Assembly (NCBI GenBank): GCA_034698045.1
Contig: JAQGAU010000959.1
Location: forward strand, 1 to 22,349
Origin: Paramacrobiotus richtersi
Taxonomy: Eukaryota > Tardigrada > Eutardigrada > Parachela > Macrobiotidae
Direction of reading: 5' to 3'
DNA length: 22,349 bases
Part shown: positions 11,083 through 20,024 of the stretch, one piece after another
Position numbering within the stretch: position 1 is the stretch's first letter
Layout of the letters: the number at the start of each line of letters is the position of its first letter
Made by a program: the position numbers and the translations under genes
Notes under the pieces: model-generated
Told to the model about the DNA's origin: nothing
Database searches by the model: none
Seen by the model: the letters and a program-made list of their open reading frames with translations, nothing else

Positions 11083-13106
11083 ATGCGGCTATTGTCGGAG
11101 ATATCTCGAACTATGAGACGATGGTCTCGAATTGCGAGACGATGGTCAAGAACGCATCGGAGAAAGTACACCTTCACTTTAGGATGCGCTGTGGCCATTT
11201 TTTGCGTTTGTTTTCACGCTTCCATTTACCTCTTACTGAAGCGTGACCTGGCGTACATCGCACGCCCGTTGTGGGGTACACCGGACGGGAATTTCACGTT
11301 GATCCACGCCAAAGCATACCCAGTATCGAACGAGGATGACGCGCGGCGGCGCTGTGAACACAATAAGTGGAGGTACCAGGAAGTGAGTACAGTTTGAAAT
11401 TAGTTGGACCAGAATGCGTTTTTCTTCCACTGTTTGTAGGTAAATTAGTCGGCTTTAACTTACAAAGTTCATGCAACTAATTCGAAATTGCTTGTCTACT
11501 GTACATATTGAATTCATTATTATTATTGGCGATATATTACGTACATTAATAATAACGAAATATTTGGATGGCCACGACTATATAATTTTCTGGACGGTAA
11601 AACTTTAGTAACTGCAGTACTTCGAACTAAAGATTTTAAATGAGTGAAAGTATATCAGAATATAGCAAACTTTTGTGCTTATGAATTATGATTTTTCACA
11701 GCGAGACAAAAGATTCTGCATAAGGGTTCGTGTGTTGCCACGTTCAGTACGGAGTTTTGTTATGTCACTTCCGGTTGGTGGCAGCTTCTGATAAACTGTG
11801 AGCTTTCCATATGCACTGCGTAATGGTGCATTTAAAACAGAAAAATTTTACAAGTTTGACAAGGTTCAATATGCGAGTTCTGAATTCGTAGCAGATTGTT
11901 TTAATTTTACTCCGTGCATATGTACTTTGACGGAAAAGCCATTTCTCTCACTTACAGTTTTGCCACCTGTTGCGTAACCTGGCTGTACTCATTAGCCTAA
12001 AATACATTTTCTAACGGTTTGCAACATGAGGTTTTAAAATACATTTTCTTATTGTATGAAGTAGTTGTGCAGTGATACGGAACGTTGTTTATCGGCAATC
12101 TGTCGTTTATATTTTTCATAACTGTTTCTTGTTTCTTTTACAGGTGAATATGCAGCCACGTGTCATCGATGCCGTAATCTTCAGCAACGAGCTGGATATG
12201 TTGGAGATCAGGATCCGCGAACTTTGGGACGTCGTGGATATCTTCGTAATTGTAGAAGCCAACCGGACCTTCTCCGGCCACCCCAAACCATGTGTTTTCC
12301 AAACCCACCGCGCACGATTCCAGTTTGCCAAGGCCAAAATAGTGACCGCTGTGGTCACTACACTTACTCCGTTGCAACCCGGGCAAAGTCCTTTCGACAA
12401 CGAAACAAAGATGCGCCGTTGGATGAACCGGTTTCTGCAGAGTAAACGTGTCGGTCTCCGTGAAAACGACCTTCTAATCATTTCCGATGTGGACGAAATC
12501 CCGCGCAAAGCTGTTATATCTCTGCTGAAAACATGTGCCGGATGGCCGAACCCGTTAATGTTGCAAATGACGAACTTTCTCTACTCTTTTGAGTTTGCAA
12601 CGTCCAACCATGTATGGCGTGCGAAGGTCAGACGGATCGAATCCGGAGATGACAATATGTACACCCGAGCGCGGACGTCGAATGACGTGCTGGCGGACGC
12701 CGGGTGGCATTGTTCGTTTTGTTTCCCGGATATTGAGGACATTATCTTTAAAATGCAAGCCTACTCCCATGTAGATAGAGTCACGGACCCGAGACTGCTG
12801 GATAAGGATGCGATCCAGAAAAAGATCTGCAATGGAAAGGACATCTTCGACATGTACCCCGAAGCACACAGTTATCGAGAGTTCTTTTGGAATCTGGATG
12901 GGGCACATCAAACACACAGGGATTACGATCTGCCGCAGTGGGTATTGCAGAATCCGGACAAGTTCGCATTTCTACTTCCGGGTGGCTGCAACCGGCCTGG
13001 TCAGACTTCTCACACGATTATGCAGACGAAATCAGTTTATCTGCCTGTAATTTGTACACTACTATTAATTTTGTTATTTTTTCCAGTCTTTTTATTGACC
13101 TGTTAA
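11083..13106 (+). CDS. GT17 N-acetylglucosaminyltransferase, MGAT3-like
   Basis: GT17 enzymes (MGAT3/GnT-III) add a bisecting beta-1,4-GlcNAc to the core mannose of N-glycans in the Golgi. Exon 1 is 11083-11382 (donor GAA|GTGAGT); exon 2 starts at 12144 after CTTTTACAG. Both borders are phase 0 and join as RYQE-VNMQPRV. The product is about 420 residues. Residues 1-30 are very basic, residues about 31-52 form a membrane anchor (FTLGCAVAIFCVCFHASIYLLL), as in type II Golgi enzymes. The catalytic region begins PRVIDAVIFSNELDMLEIRI and contains VDIFVIVEANRTFSG, ENDLLIISDVDEIPR (the DVD metal/sugar-nucleotide motif), DAGWHCSFCFPDIE and LLPGG. The frame is uninterrupted. Oddities: exon 1 has a small tandem duplication (RRWSRIARRWSRTHRR), and the C-terminus ends in a second hydrophobic run (about 13040-13103) not typical of the family. 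The neighbouring mannosidase copies also act on N-glycan-type sugars, but proximity may be chance. A bisecting specificity is inferred from the family only. Confidence 0.9.
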
Positions 13107-13555
13107 CGCTGCATGGCTTTGATAGCCATGGGTTCATGGGTATATACTGATGTGCGAGCTCGTTTCCGGGAACACAGTTGGACTGAAATCGAAGTGTGTT
13201 TGTGGAGCCCGAAATTCAGTAACAAATCATATGCGCCAAAGATGCCTGTTGCATTAATAGAATTGTATACTCGATCGCGACTTTGTTAACACAAAAGCAT
13301 TAAAGATGATCGGTATTCGCCTATATTTAGCGTACGTCATACGCTATGACACATCGCAAGGCATAAATGCCCTTAAAAAGACGCGACAGACACCCTGTTC
13401 TTTGCCGGTACATGATTTACTAACAGAGTCGTAAAGCAAGCAAAAACAAAAGTTGTACCGAAAATTTCGTTGCAAACTTTAAAGCAGTTCACATAAAATA
13501 CAGTCTCTGCAGCTTATTTCATTACCAACGGCCAGAACAGCTAGCAGTTACGAAT
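13107..13555. other. 3' flank of GT17 gene, nothing else recognised
   Basis: Contains a possible ATTAAA polyadenylation signal near 13297 for the GT17 transcript. No gene, RNA or repeat is otherwise recognised. Confidence 0.35.
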
Positions 13556-13559
13556 AAAA

Positions 13560-14985
13560 CAAAGCCAAAAGCTTTTCAAATAACAAAAAAACTTTTATGT
13601 CTGACCGCAGCCTTCTTTTTTGTCGCATTCTCCAGTACGCTGTACTGACCGAACTTATGATGATATTCAGATAGCGGACATTGTTCGTCATGGAGTAAGG
13701 AGGAAGAGCCGCGGATGTCGGATGATTTTCGTTTTTGTAGTAGACTGTGCCGTTGCTTTCGTCGAAAAACATGGCGGCTGAATCGGTAAAAGGAAACAGA
13801 GGTTGGATCCACAATGTTCGTTCAAGCTGTCGATAAGGTTGCCTGGGAAGATAGTGAAATTGTCAATAACATAAAAAACAATTATTTGCCGGAAAACAAA
13901 ACAAATTTGGATAAAGCAAACGAGCCAAAAAATCGCAGCAAGACTTCTCCACGAACACGTACATAACAATACCAGAAACGCACCTACTGTATTGTTTCTC
14001 AATCAGTTTTAAAAGATGATTGATCTGTTTCGTTAAATGGGGAAAAACATGTGACTCATAAGACACGACTTAAGACATCAAAAAAGAACTTTTGGGTTAA
14101 TTGCCCACCTAAAATGCGATTACAACCTCGATAACTTTAACAATGGATGTGCCGTGCAGAACATCATGAACTGTTGCAGAAGGAAGTCCTGTCACTGCTC
14201 CGTTCTGTTCCTCGGCATCGCATACAGCACAGAATCAAAAACTCCACATCGCGGAACAGCTACGCTCTGTACAATCCGATTGTTCCGCTTCAGGAGTGCC
14301 TGCGTCGTTTAGGTTCCGTTGTGCAGCTCCAGGTATAACTCGCCACTCCGTAGACTAGAATTCTTTTGTTTCCTTGCCAACCCGGCGAAAAAATCCGAAA
14401 CCGTTTTATCCACAGAGACCTTACAGGCACGCCGTCGATGTCTTTCATTCTGCAATTTGAAACACAACACAAAAGTTTCGATTGCATGCGCATCTCATCC
14501 AAATACCGCTTTAATGGTAACACGGAACGTTATGCCATTTTCTACATAATATGTGAACGGAGCGGATGTTTACGAAATACATATACATATGAATGTTTAA
14601 CTAATTTCAGTTTCAAGAGTACGCGCACCAACCGGAAGTGGCAGCTAAAAAAAACTACCGTAAAACAACAGTTCTAATGAAATACAACAGTACGCAAATT
14701 TAAAACCACTTTCGATACCAGTTTTACTGACCTCTCTCGATCATGGCCTTTGTACAGCCAACGCCACCATACAACAGCATGCTCTGGTCAACGCGACCTT
14801 TATCTTTCAAGTAGCCAATGCTTGTACCGCGTCCTCCAAAGTCTTTCCAGTTTCCATAGCTTCCACCAGGCGGAAAATGCTTAATGCACCAATACTTCCG
14901 AACTGTTGATTCCGCAGGTAGATGAAATTTTTATGCATGGAAACCTGGTCACTGGAGTCCAGGGCAAAATCTCAGTCAAATCAGA
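13560..14985 (-). pseudogene. Alpha-mannosidase 2C1-like pseudogene, copy C
   Basis: Read on the minus strand, three exon regions appear in family order. At 14985-14730: SSEVLVH, an in-frame TAA, then in the next frame HFPPGGSYGNWKD and YLKDKGRVDQSMLLYG, ending near TKAMIERG and a donor-like AG|GTCAGT. At 14515-14138: MKDIDGV, a frame change, LELHNGT followed by a TAG (LELHNGTYTT is expected), ALLKRNNRIVQS, and QDFLLQQF. At 13830-13560: GSNLCF, VYYKNENHPTSAALPPYS and MTNNVRYLNIIISSVS. The N-terminal region, the HCHID zinc site, the nucleophile motif and the C-terminal domain are absent. It differs from copies A and B in sequence and is inverted relative to them. HFPPGGSY is better kept here than in A or B, so the copies decayed independently. 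Confidence 0.87.
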
Positions 14986-15335
14986 ATTACAGTAAATAAT
15001 ACTCACAGGTAGGAAAATCAATCAGATTCAACTGTGGATGGATGTTCTACACCAAACCAATCAAGTTAGATGTAACACAACCGTCTGAAAATGTACCTCG
15101 ATCCGCTCAACATTGGCAAACGCCATGCATGTTTGTGTAAACCACTGTAAGGTGATGCAGACATGAAACGAGCCTACACTAGCTACTGGTCAAGAAATCT
15201 GAATTTCTCGTCTCCGTAGCTGCTGTTGTTCTTGAAAGCTCCTTATTTAAAGATCCAAACGATGAATGTAACCCAACAACACAACCGTGACACCAAAATC
15301 GGAAAAACGCCGTCCTATGGCCGCGGATCTCAGAT
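14986..15335. other. Intergenic between relic C and repeat R1
   Basis: No reading frame with recognisable protein is seen. It may contain intron sequence of mannosidase relic C that has decayed beyond recognition. Confidence 0.35.
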
Positions 15336-15755
15336 ATACCGGAAGTGATTGAACAAGCCGATTCATGCATGGCTCATTCACTAAATCTTTCGGGTTTACT
15401 GTTAGTGTCGGTGAATCTCATCTACGACAAATCCACAAAATGTGGTTTTCGAAACTGACTTTTCGGAATGTTCTGATTTGCGGATTCTGTGGACGCTTTG
15501 TAAAACTGCTACATGGTGCGCGCTTCACTCGGAAAAGTAATGTACATGTCCTTAGGGAAAATAAAAAGGAAGTTCAGCATTTTGACCTTGAATGTATAAC
15601 TCACAAGAAACTACGGAAAAGTTTTCTGTTGTTATACCAGGTTGAAGAAAGTGTCGTCTATACAGTAGAAGGCATACTAAAGATCGCATATTAACACTTT
15701 CGATTTCGAGACAAGTTGCCGAATGACGTCCTTGAACATCAACACCGAAAAACAT
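15336..15755 (+). repeat. Dispersed repeat R1, copy 2
   Basis: Diverged direct copy of 1668-2035, beginning TATACCGGAAGTGATTGAA and ending near ACATCAACACCGAAAAA. It is about 50 nt longer than copy 1 because of several insertions. It contains a 109-codon open frame from 15365 (MHGSFTKSFGF...), but that frame is not open in copy 1, so coding is unlikely. It lies beside mannosidase relic C, as copy 1 lies beside a mannosidase fragment. Confidence 0.7.
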
Positions 15756-16374
15756 TTTTATTCATTGATACGAACGTGTAATCCACACGGAGACTCATTC
15801 ATGTCTAATTTATTTTGAACGCTTTTAAAGCTGCAGTTAAGCACTAATACCGTAAACACTCCACTGCTAGTTTAATTTATTCCAAAATTAGCACGACAGT
15901 TTAAGTTTTGGGAGAGTTTCTGTTTTTACCCGTTTTGGGATGACATATACATGGTTTCATACTTCTGTACGAAATTAATTTTTTGGGTCGCAGAATAACT
16001 GATTTCGAAGGCTTATGACTGTCTACAAGTACTCTGTGTACCCAAATCTTCTGTGACTAGAAAGAAGCGAATAAATCTTAGTGTGTGGTGCAGATTGTCC
16101 GACTTTGGTTGGATTTTGACAGGTCGATGATGCGCACATTATTTATTGCCCGTAAAGACTGCTCAGGATTCATACACAGAACAAAGGTGTTTATAAACAG
16201 TAACGAACCAGATTATATCCACAATGCACGAAATAGGTGTAAGTGAATTACAGTAACTGCGTAACTTATGACGCAGTAAAAATCAAATGTGTGAAGCAGT
16301 ACATGCAGAGCTGTAGTAATAATAGACAACTAAAACAAGAGACAGAATAAAGCCTGCTGTTGTTCGCTTCTTCG
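15756..16374. other. Intergenic, nothing recognised
   Basis: AT-rich stretch without recognisable gene or repeat, forming the 3' flank of the minus-strand gene S2. Confidence 0.45.
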
Positions 16375-16375
16375 C

Positions 16376-16381
16376 TTTATT
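16376..16381 (-). promoter_or_regulatory. Possible AATAAA poly(A) signal overlapping stop
   Basis: On the minus strand the end of gene S2 reads ATT GAA TAA AGC, so the stop codon lies inside a canonical AATAAA hexamer. If used, the mRNA would have a 3' UTR of only some 10-30 nt. Confidence 0.4.
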
Positions 16382-17747
16382 CAATCTTGCGAAAGGTCAC
16401 AAAATCTACTGCATTTCTCGTAAGCGCTCCTGAAAATCCCCAATTCCGCCAACCGTAACTGCCCTTATTCTTGAACGTTCCTTGCTCAAAGGCCCAGACA
16501 AAATACGTATCCGATTTGTACTGGAAGCTGTGGAAGAATATAACATTTTTCAGGGCCTGCTCGTACGCGTTCTCGATGTTAAATACCATGACGTTAGAAC
16601 GGGGAAAGTGACGGTCAGTCGTACGTAACAGCGTTCGGACGAACGCGTCGGCTTGACCTGGTTCACCAACTGCAGCCGCAATATGCTTGGCAATAATAGT
16701 TGATTCTTCGTCTACGTCGCGGGCAAAGCTTATGTGGTCATCCAACTTTCTCTGGATGTCATCGATTTCTTCCCCGAATATACGCACCGTTTCGTTGACC
16801 CTCTGCTCATTTCTCTCACACCGTGCAGCTGCTTTGGTGCTTTCGGATGACAGGTCACTACTGATAGACTGGATACACTGGCTCAGCAGTTCTTTTTCTT
16901 TTGACCATTCACCGAGAACCAATGTCATGTTCTTCAGATTGTGCTCCAGCAGCGTTGTCGATCTCTCCGCCACGCGTTTACCTGCTTTCAACATGGTCTG
17001 TTCGTTCTTCACATTTACACTATCTTGTGTAAGCATATCGTTGCTGATCTTGACAAGATCAGCAACGATATGCTTACACAAGATAGTGTATCATCTTGAG
17101 GCCAAGGAGATTTAGGGAAAGTTCCGTCATGTTCTTCAGATTGTGCTCCACCACCGATGCCGATCTTTCCGCAAGACGTTTCCCTTCTTTCAAGATGGTC
17201 AGTTCGTTCTGCACATTTGCGCCATCTTGCATAAGCATGTCGTTGCTGTTCTTGAGACCAAGGAGATTTCGGGAAACTTCCGTCATATCCGTAACGGTTT
17301 TGTTCAAAACCGCCTCAAGTGCAACCGCCGAACGGATCTGCTGGCTCAGCAGTGGATAGTTTTTGGACCATCCGTCGACTGCATAAACTGTGCCATTAAC
17401 AGTGTACTTCAGCATGGTTATCGACCTTTCTGCGGAACTTTTCCATAACTCCAAGGCAGTTAGCTTTTTGTGTAAATTGACGTTGTCTTGAAAAAGGATG
17501 TTTTTGGTGATGTTGAGCGCATTTACTGTCGCGGAAAGTTGCTTCATATCTTTGATGGTCTCATTCACGGTCATTTCGAGTGCGAGCGTTGATTCTGGTG
17601 CACTTCCGGTGTCGTTTTGCTGTATTCCAGCGAATGCCGTATAATCGCTGGTGGAGGTGTGAAGTCTGATAACCAGGTCTCCAAGGATGTCACGCGTCCG
17701 TAGATCCGTTAAACTCAAACATGACAGTTGCTGTGGTGGGCTATGAC
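16377..17747 (-). CDS. Secreted coiled-coil protein S2, palindrome-interrupted paralogue of S1
   Basis: The large exon begins after TTATTTTGCAG at 17748 with phase 1, the same phase as the large exon of S1. As written, the frame from the acceptor stops at about 17074 (GLKMIHYLV, stop), and a second frame from 17081 runs to 16377. A 46-nt fold-back separates them; without it the exon gives one open frame of 440 residues. The first part is a long coiled coil with three degenerate repeats (ILFQDNVNLHKKL..., MLMQDGANVQNELTILKEGK, MLTQDSVNVKNEQTMLKAGK), each followed by AERS and many N-x-S/T sites. After an AAVGEPGQADAF helix comes the domain shared with S1: NVMVFN, NVIFFHSFQYKSDTYFVWAF, FKNKGSYGWRNWGFSG, ending FVTFRKIE. 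The signal-peptide exon was not found; an earlier exon should lie at higher coordinates. It could be a functional gene with an assembly error, a tiny intron, or a recently broken gene. Molecular function is unknown. Confidence 0.78.
16926..17250 (-). repeat. Tandem 156-nt coding repeat in S2
   Basis: The segments 16926-17050 and 17128-17250 are close copies (both contain CATGTTCTTCAGATTGTGCT and the words for AERS and EHNLKNMT). They are offset by 202 nt, which is 156 nt (52 codons) once the 46-nt fold-back is removed. A third, much older copy lies at about 17405-17520. The unit encodes one segment of the coiled coil, so the rod grew by internal duplication. Confidence 0.8.
17016..17090. repeat. 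Perfect 75-nt palindrome (fold-back insertion)
   Basis: The arms 17016-17052 and 17054-17090 are exact reverse complements (37 bp) around a single central base at 17053. The arm at 17016-17052 is in-frame coding sequence of S2 (ISNDMLTQDSV, with the tandem neighbour reading NSNDMLMQDGA). The other arm is therefore the inverted copy, inserted after GLK. The net insert is about 46 nt, which shifts the frame and introduces a stop. Confidence 0.95.
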
Positions 17748-18300
17748 CTGCAAAATAAGAATATTGTCGACATGTTCCTTACCTGCCTTTCGGTACACAA
17801 TGACGAAACCATGACGATATACAGTACTTCACTACAGTATGATCCGTATCTGTATCTGTATGATCCGCTCTTTATAATGTACTGTAAAACAAGTACGTAT
17901 TACGGTAGCAAGTGTATAGTAAAATTGGCATGATCTCTCTGCAAAGGTAGAATTTCACTAGCACTGTTAGAACGATTTTTAAGTAAAGGAATAAAGATAA
18001 ATCGCAGTGTAGGTTGAAACAGCGAACAAACGTGCAGTCAAAAGCATAGAACTCAGAAAATAATATTAAAGAATAAATGCTGAAGTGATTTAAGCGGGCC
18101 AAAATGTACGGAGGTCAACTTGAAACATCGTGCGACCAGTTACGGAAGATATGTATTATGTTACATCTGAAGAAGCAACAAGACAGGCTATGCCAGGCGC
18201 CAACTCTAACCTATTCGTAGGGCAATAGTGCGCTAGCTGCGCGCTAGCGCAATCCAGCAGTTACTGTATAAGTGATAATATTATTATGCTTGTGATAGCA
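17748..18300. other. Intron or intergenic region between S2 and U1
   Basis: The missing first exon of S2 should lie at or beyond this stretch on the minus strand, but no ATG-started signal peptide ending in phase 1 is convincing. A small GC-rich hairpin, TGCGCTAGC with GCTAGCGCA, lies at 18229-18251. Repeated GTATCTGTAT/GATCCG words occur at 17838-17868. Confidence 0.35.
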
Positions 18301-18301
18301 A

Positions 18302-19934
18302 TTAGCCATAATCATTCACATACAGTAAATAAAGATTAATATCAGCACTAATCAGCAAGACGATGGTAGAAAGGTTACCGTTACCTTGTTCGCTGGGGTC
18401 AGCGTTTTCCCGATGGACCGTTGTTAGCATGTCCGGACTGATACCATCAACAGAGGTGACATTGTGACGAATCATGGTGGTCACCTGTACACTCAGTCTT
18501 TCAACCTCCTCTTCGCTGACGAACTCGCCAACTCCTCTGATGAAATCAATGCAGCTCAGCAGTACATCGCGCACCAGCTCATGCATAGTTTTATCACTGA
18601 CGAAAATGTAGTCCACATTTGGAAACTGACCATTGAGCTTCTTAAAGGTAGGTGATCTGGCCAAATCCTCGCTTCCGACGTTGGCCACGACTTTGCGTTC
18701 GACTGGAGCTTGAAATCTGTACGCAGTAAACAGCTGCGCGGCAAACATTTCCGGATTGTTCTTCATATGCCATGCGGTGTTTTCGCACTGAACCGGTGAT
18801 CCACACATTAGCCGACCGGTTATCATGTCCGGAGAGTGTTGCACCGGAATCCAGGAATCAATGACTCGGTATGTATTTGATCCGGCATACAGTCGCATCC
18901 ACATAAAAGGAACCATCCGTACTTCCACCCCGGTGTTACCGGTTTTCCGGTAAATGTATCTTTGCACATGGTGAAGCAGTCCCGCATTCCATCGTTCAAT
19001 CTTCAGACTGATCGTATTGAAACTGCTGCCATTGTTTTGGTCGTGCTCGATGGAACTTGGGACCACAATGTTGCTCGGAAATATCGATACAACTGATACG
19101 AGTTTTTCTATGAGTACGCAACTGGTGATGATTGGAACTCTACATATTACATATAGCGAACATCTCGAAGTTTTCGGACACATGACATGTTTCCGAAAAC
19201 TTCGAGATTTTCGCTATAATATGTAATATGTAGAGTTCCAATCATCACCAGTTGCGTTCGGCGCTCTGAAGATGTGCAGGTATCGTCCTTGAAATACAGT
19301 GCTATACGTCGGCGTATTCAGGTCCACTGTTCCTGCCGAAACAGAATGCATGATACACCCGAAAGAACAATTTATGTAGAAAAAAGTTCTATCAACTGTT
19401 AACGTTTTTGGCATGTACTTATTTCAGCTACAGGAGTCAAACTTTAATGTATGTAACTGTGAGTGTGATACGTACGTAAGTATACCGTAAATTCGTAATA
19501 TGACATAAACCGAAACGATAAAATTGAAAACAAATGGTATTACCGATAATCACGCTATATCACAAGGTTCACAACAGTCACTGTATGTATGCAAAACTCT
19601 TTTAATTGGGGGCAAATCTGACAATTATGTAATTCAGTCGCGTAAATAGCTTATTGTTAGTATGACAGCACTAATTCAAACTAACTGCAAGTAAATGGAC
19701 AAGGTACGTACTATGTACTTTTTGTACACATTATTAATTATATAAACTACCGTAAAACATAAATGTGCGCCTACCGTGAGGAGAGCGGTCGGTATGGGAA
19801 ACTTCCGGCTCCGAGCTGGCCACAGTCGGCGCAGCCAGGTCAATGTCGTGCTTCAAACTGTGAACTTGCGAACTCGACGTTGCTGTCGCTCCACATACTG
19901 CAACAACGATCCAGAGAACGTGGAAGCAAGCCAT
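18302..19934 (-). CDS. Secreted protein U1 of unknown family
   Basis: Exon 1 (19934-19775) starts at an ATG in good context (CGCCATGG) and encodes a signal peptide, MACFHVLWIVVAVCGATA, followed by a polar stretch. Its donor CACG|GTAGGC is phase 1 and fits the acceptor TTAACAG before 19395. Exon 2 reads DRTFFYINCSFGCIMHS, then TYSTVFQGRYLHIFRAPNAT, and runs into a fold-back. Exon 3 reads EKLVSVVSIFPSNIVVPSS to VNDYG and a stop at 18302. Read straight through, exons 2 and 3 stay in frame but contain one TAG. If 19248-19108 is a GT..AG intron the product is 370 residues without a stop. Features include several cysteines, N-x-S/T sites, WMRLYAGSNTYRVIDSW, and a hydrophobic tail (LSTIVLLISADINLYLLYV) that could be a GPI signal or read-through of an intron, since CAAG|GTAACG lies just before it. 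I recognise no family; an extracellular or membrane-attached role follows only from the signal peptide. Confidence 0.72.
19116..19257. repeat. Imperfect 142-nt palindrome within U1
   Basis: Arms 19116-19178 and 19192-19257 are reverse complements over about 63 bp with only a few differences (a 3-nt gap in ATATTATAGCG versus ATATAGCG, and A/C changes near GCGAA[A/C]ATC and GGA[A/C]AC), separated by a short ACATGACATGT-type loop. The differences show both arms have existed long enough to diverge, or were copied with errors. The right arm includes the last nine bases of U1 exon 2 in the proposed model. Confidence 0.93.
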
Positions 19935-20017
19935 GGCGGGCGATCGTGCGTTCCAGGCTTCGGGTTCGATTTCTCGTATACAAGGCGAACGGAAGTCCTA
20001 AAAACAACAATCACACT

Positions 20018-20024
20018 CTTTATA
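20018..20024 (-). promoter_or_regulatory. Possible TATA box of U1
   Basis: On the minus strand CGTATAAAGAG lies about 85-95 nt upstream of the U1 start codon, giving a likely transcription start near 19990 and a 5' UTR of about 55 nt. Confidence 0.35.

Noticed and set aside
12116..12917. Antisense open frames of up to 130 codons over the GT17 exon
   Set aside because: They mirror the strongly coding plus strand, have no domain motifs and no splice support.
15365..15694. 109-codon open frame inside repeat R1 copy 2
   Set aside because: Not open in copy 1 and without protein-like motifs.
17872..18102. Hydrophobic minus-strand frame that might be the missing signal-peptide exon of S2
   Set aside because: It lacks an ATG at the right place, and I could not find a donor in the required phase 1 with a clean signal peptide.
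16377..19934. Fold-backs as inverted-repeat DNA transposons
   Set aside because: The arms are copies of the host gene's own coding sequence, with no target-site duplication or shared ends between the two palindromes.
19940..20000. GGGTTCGATTTC word resembling the T-loop of a tRNA
   Set aside because: No matching acceptor, anticodon or D arms can be formed around it.
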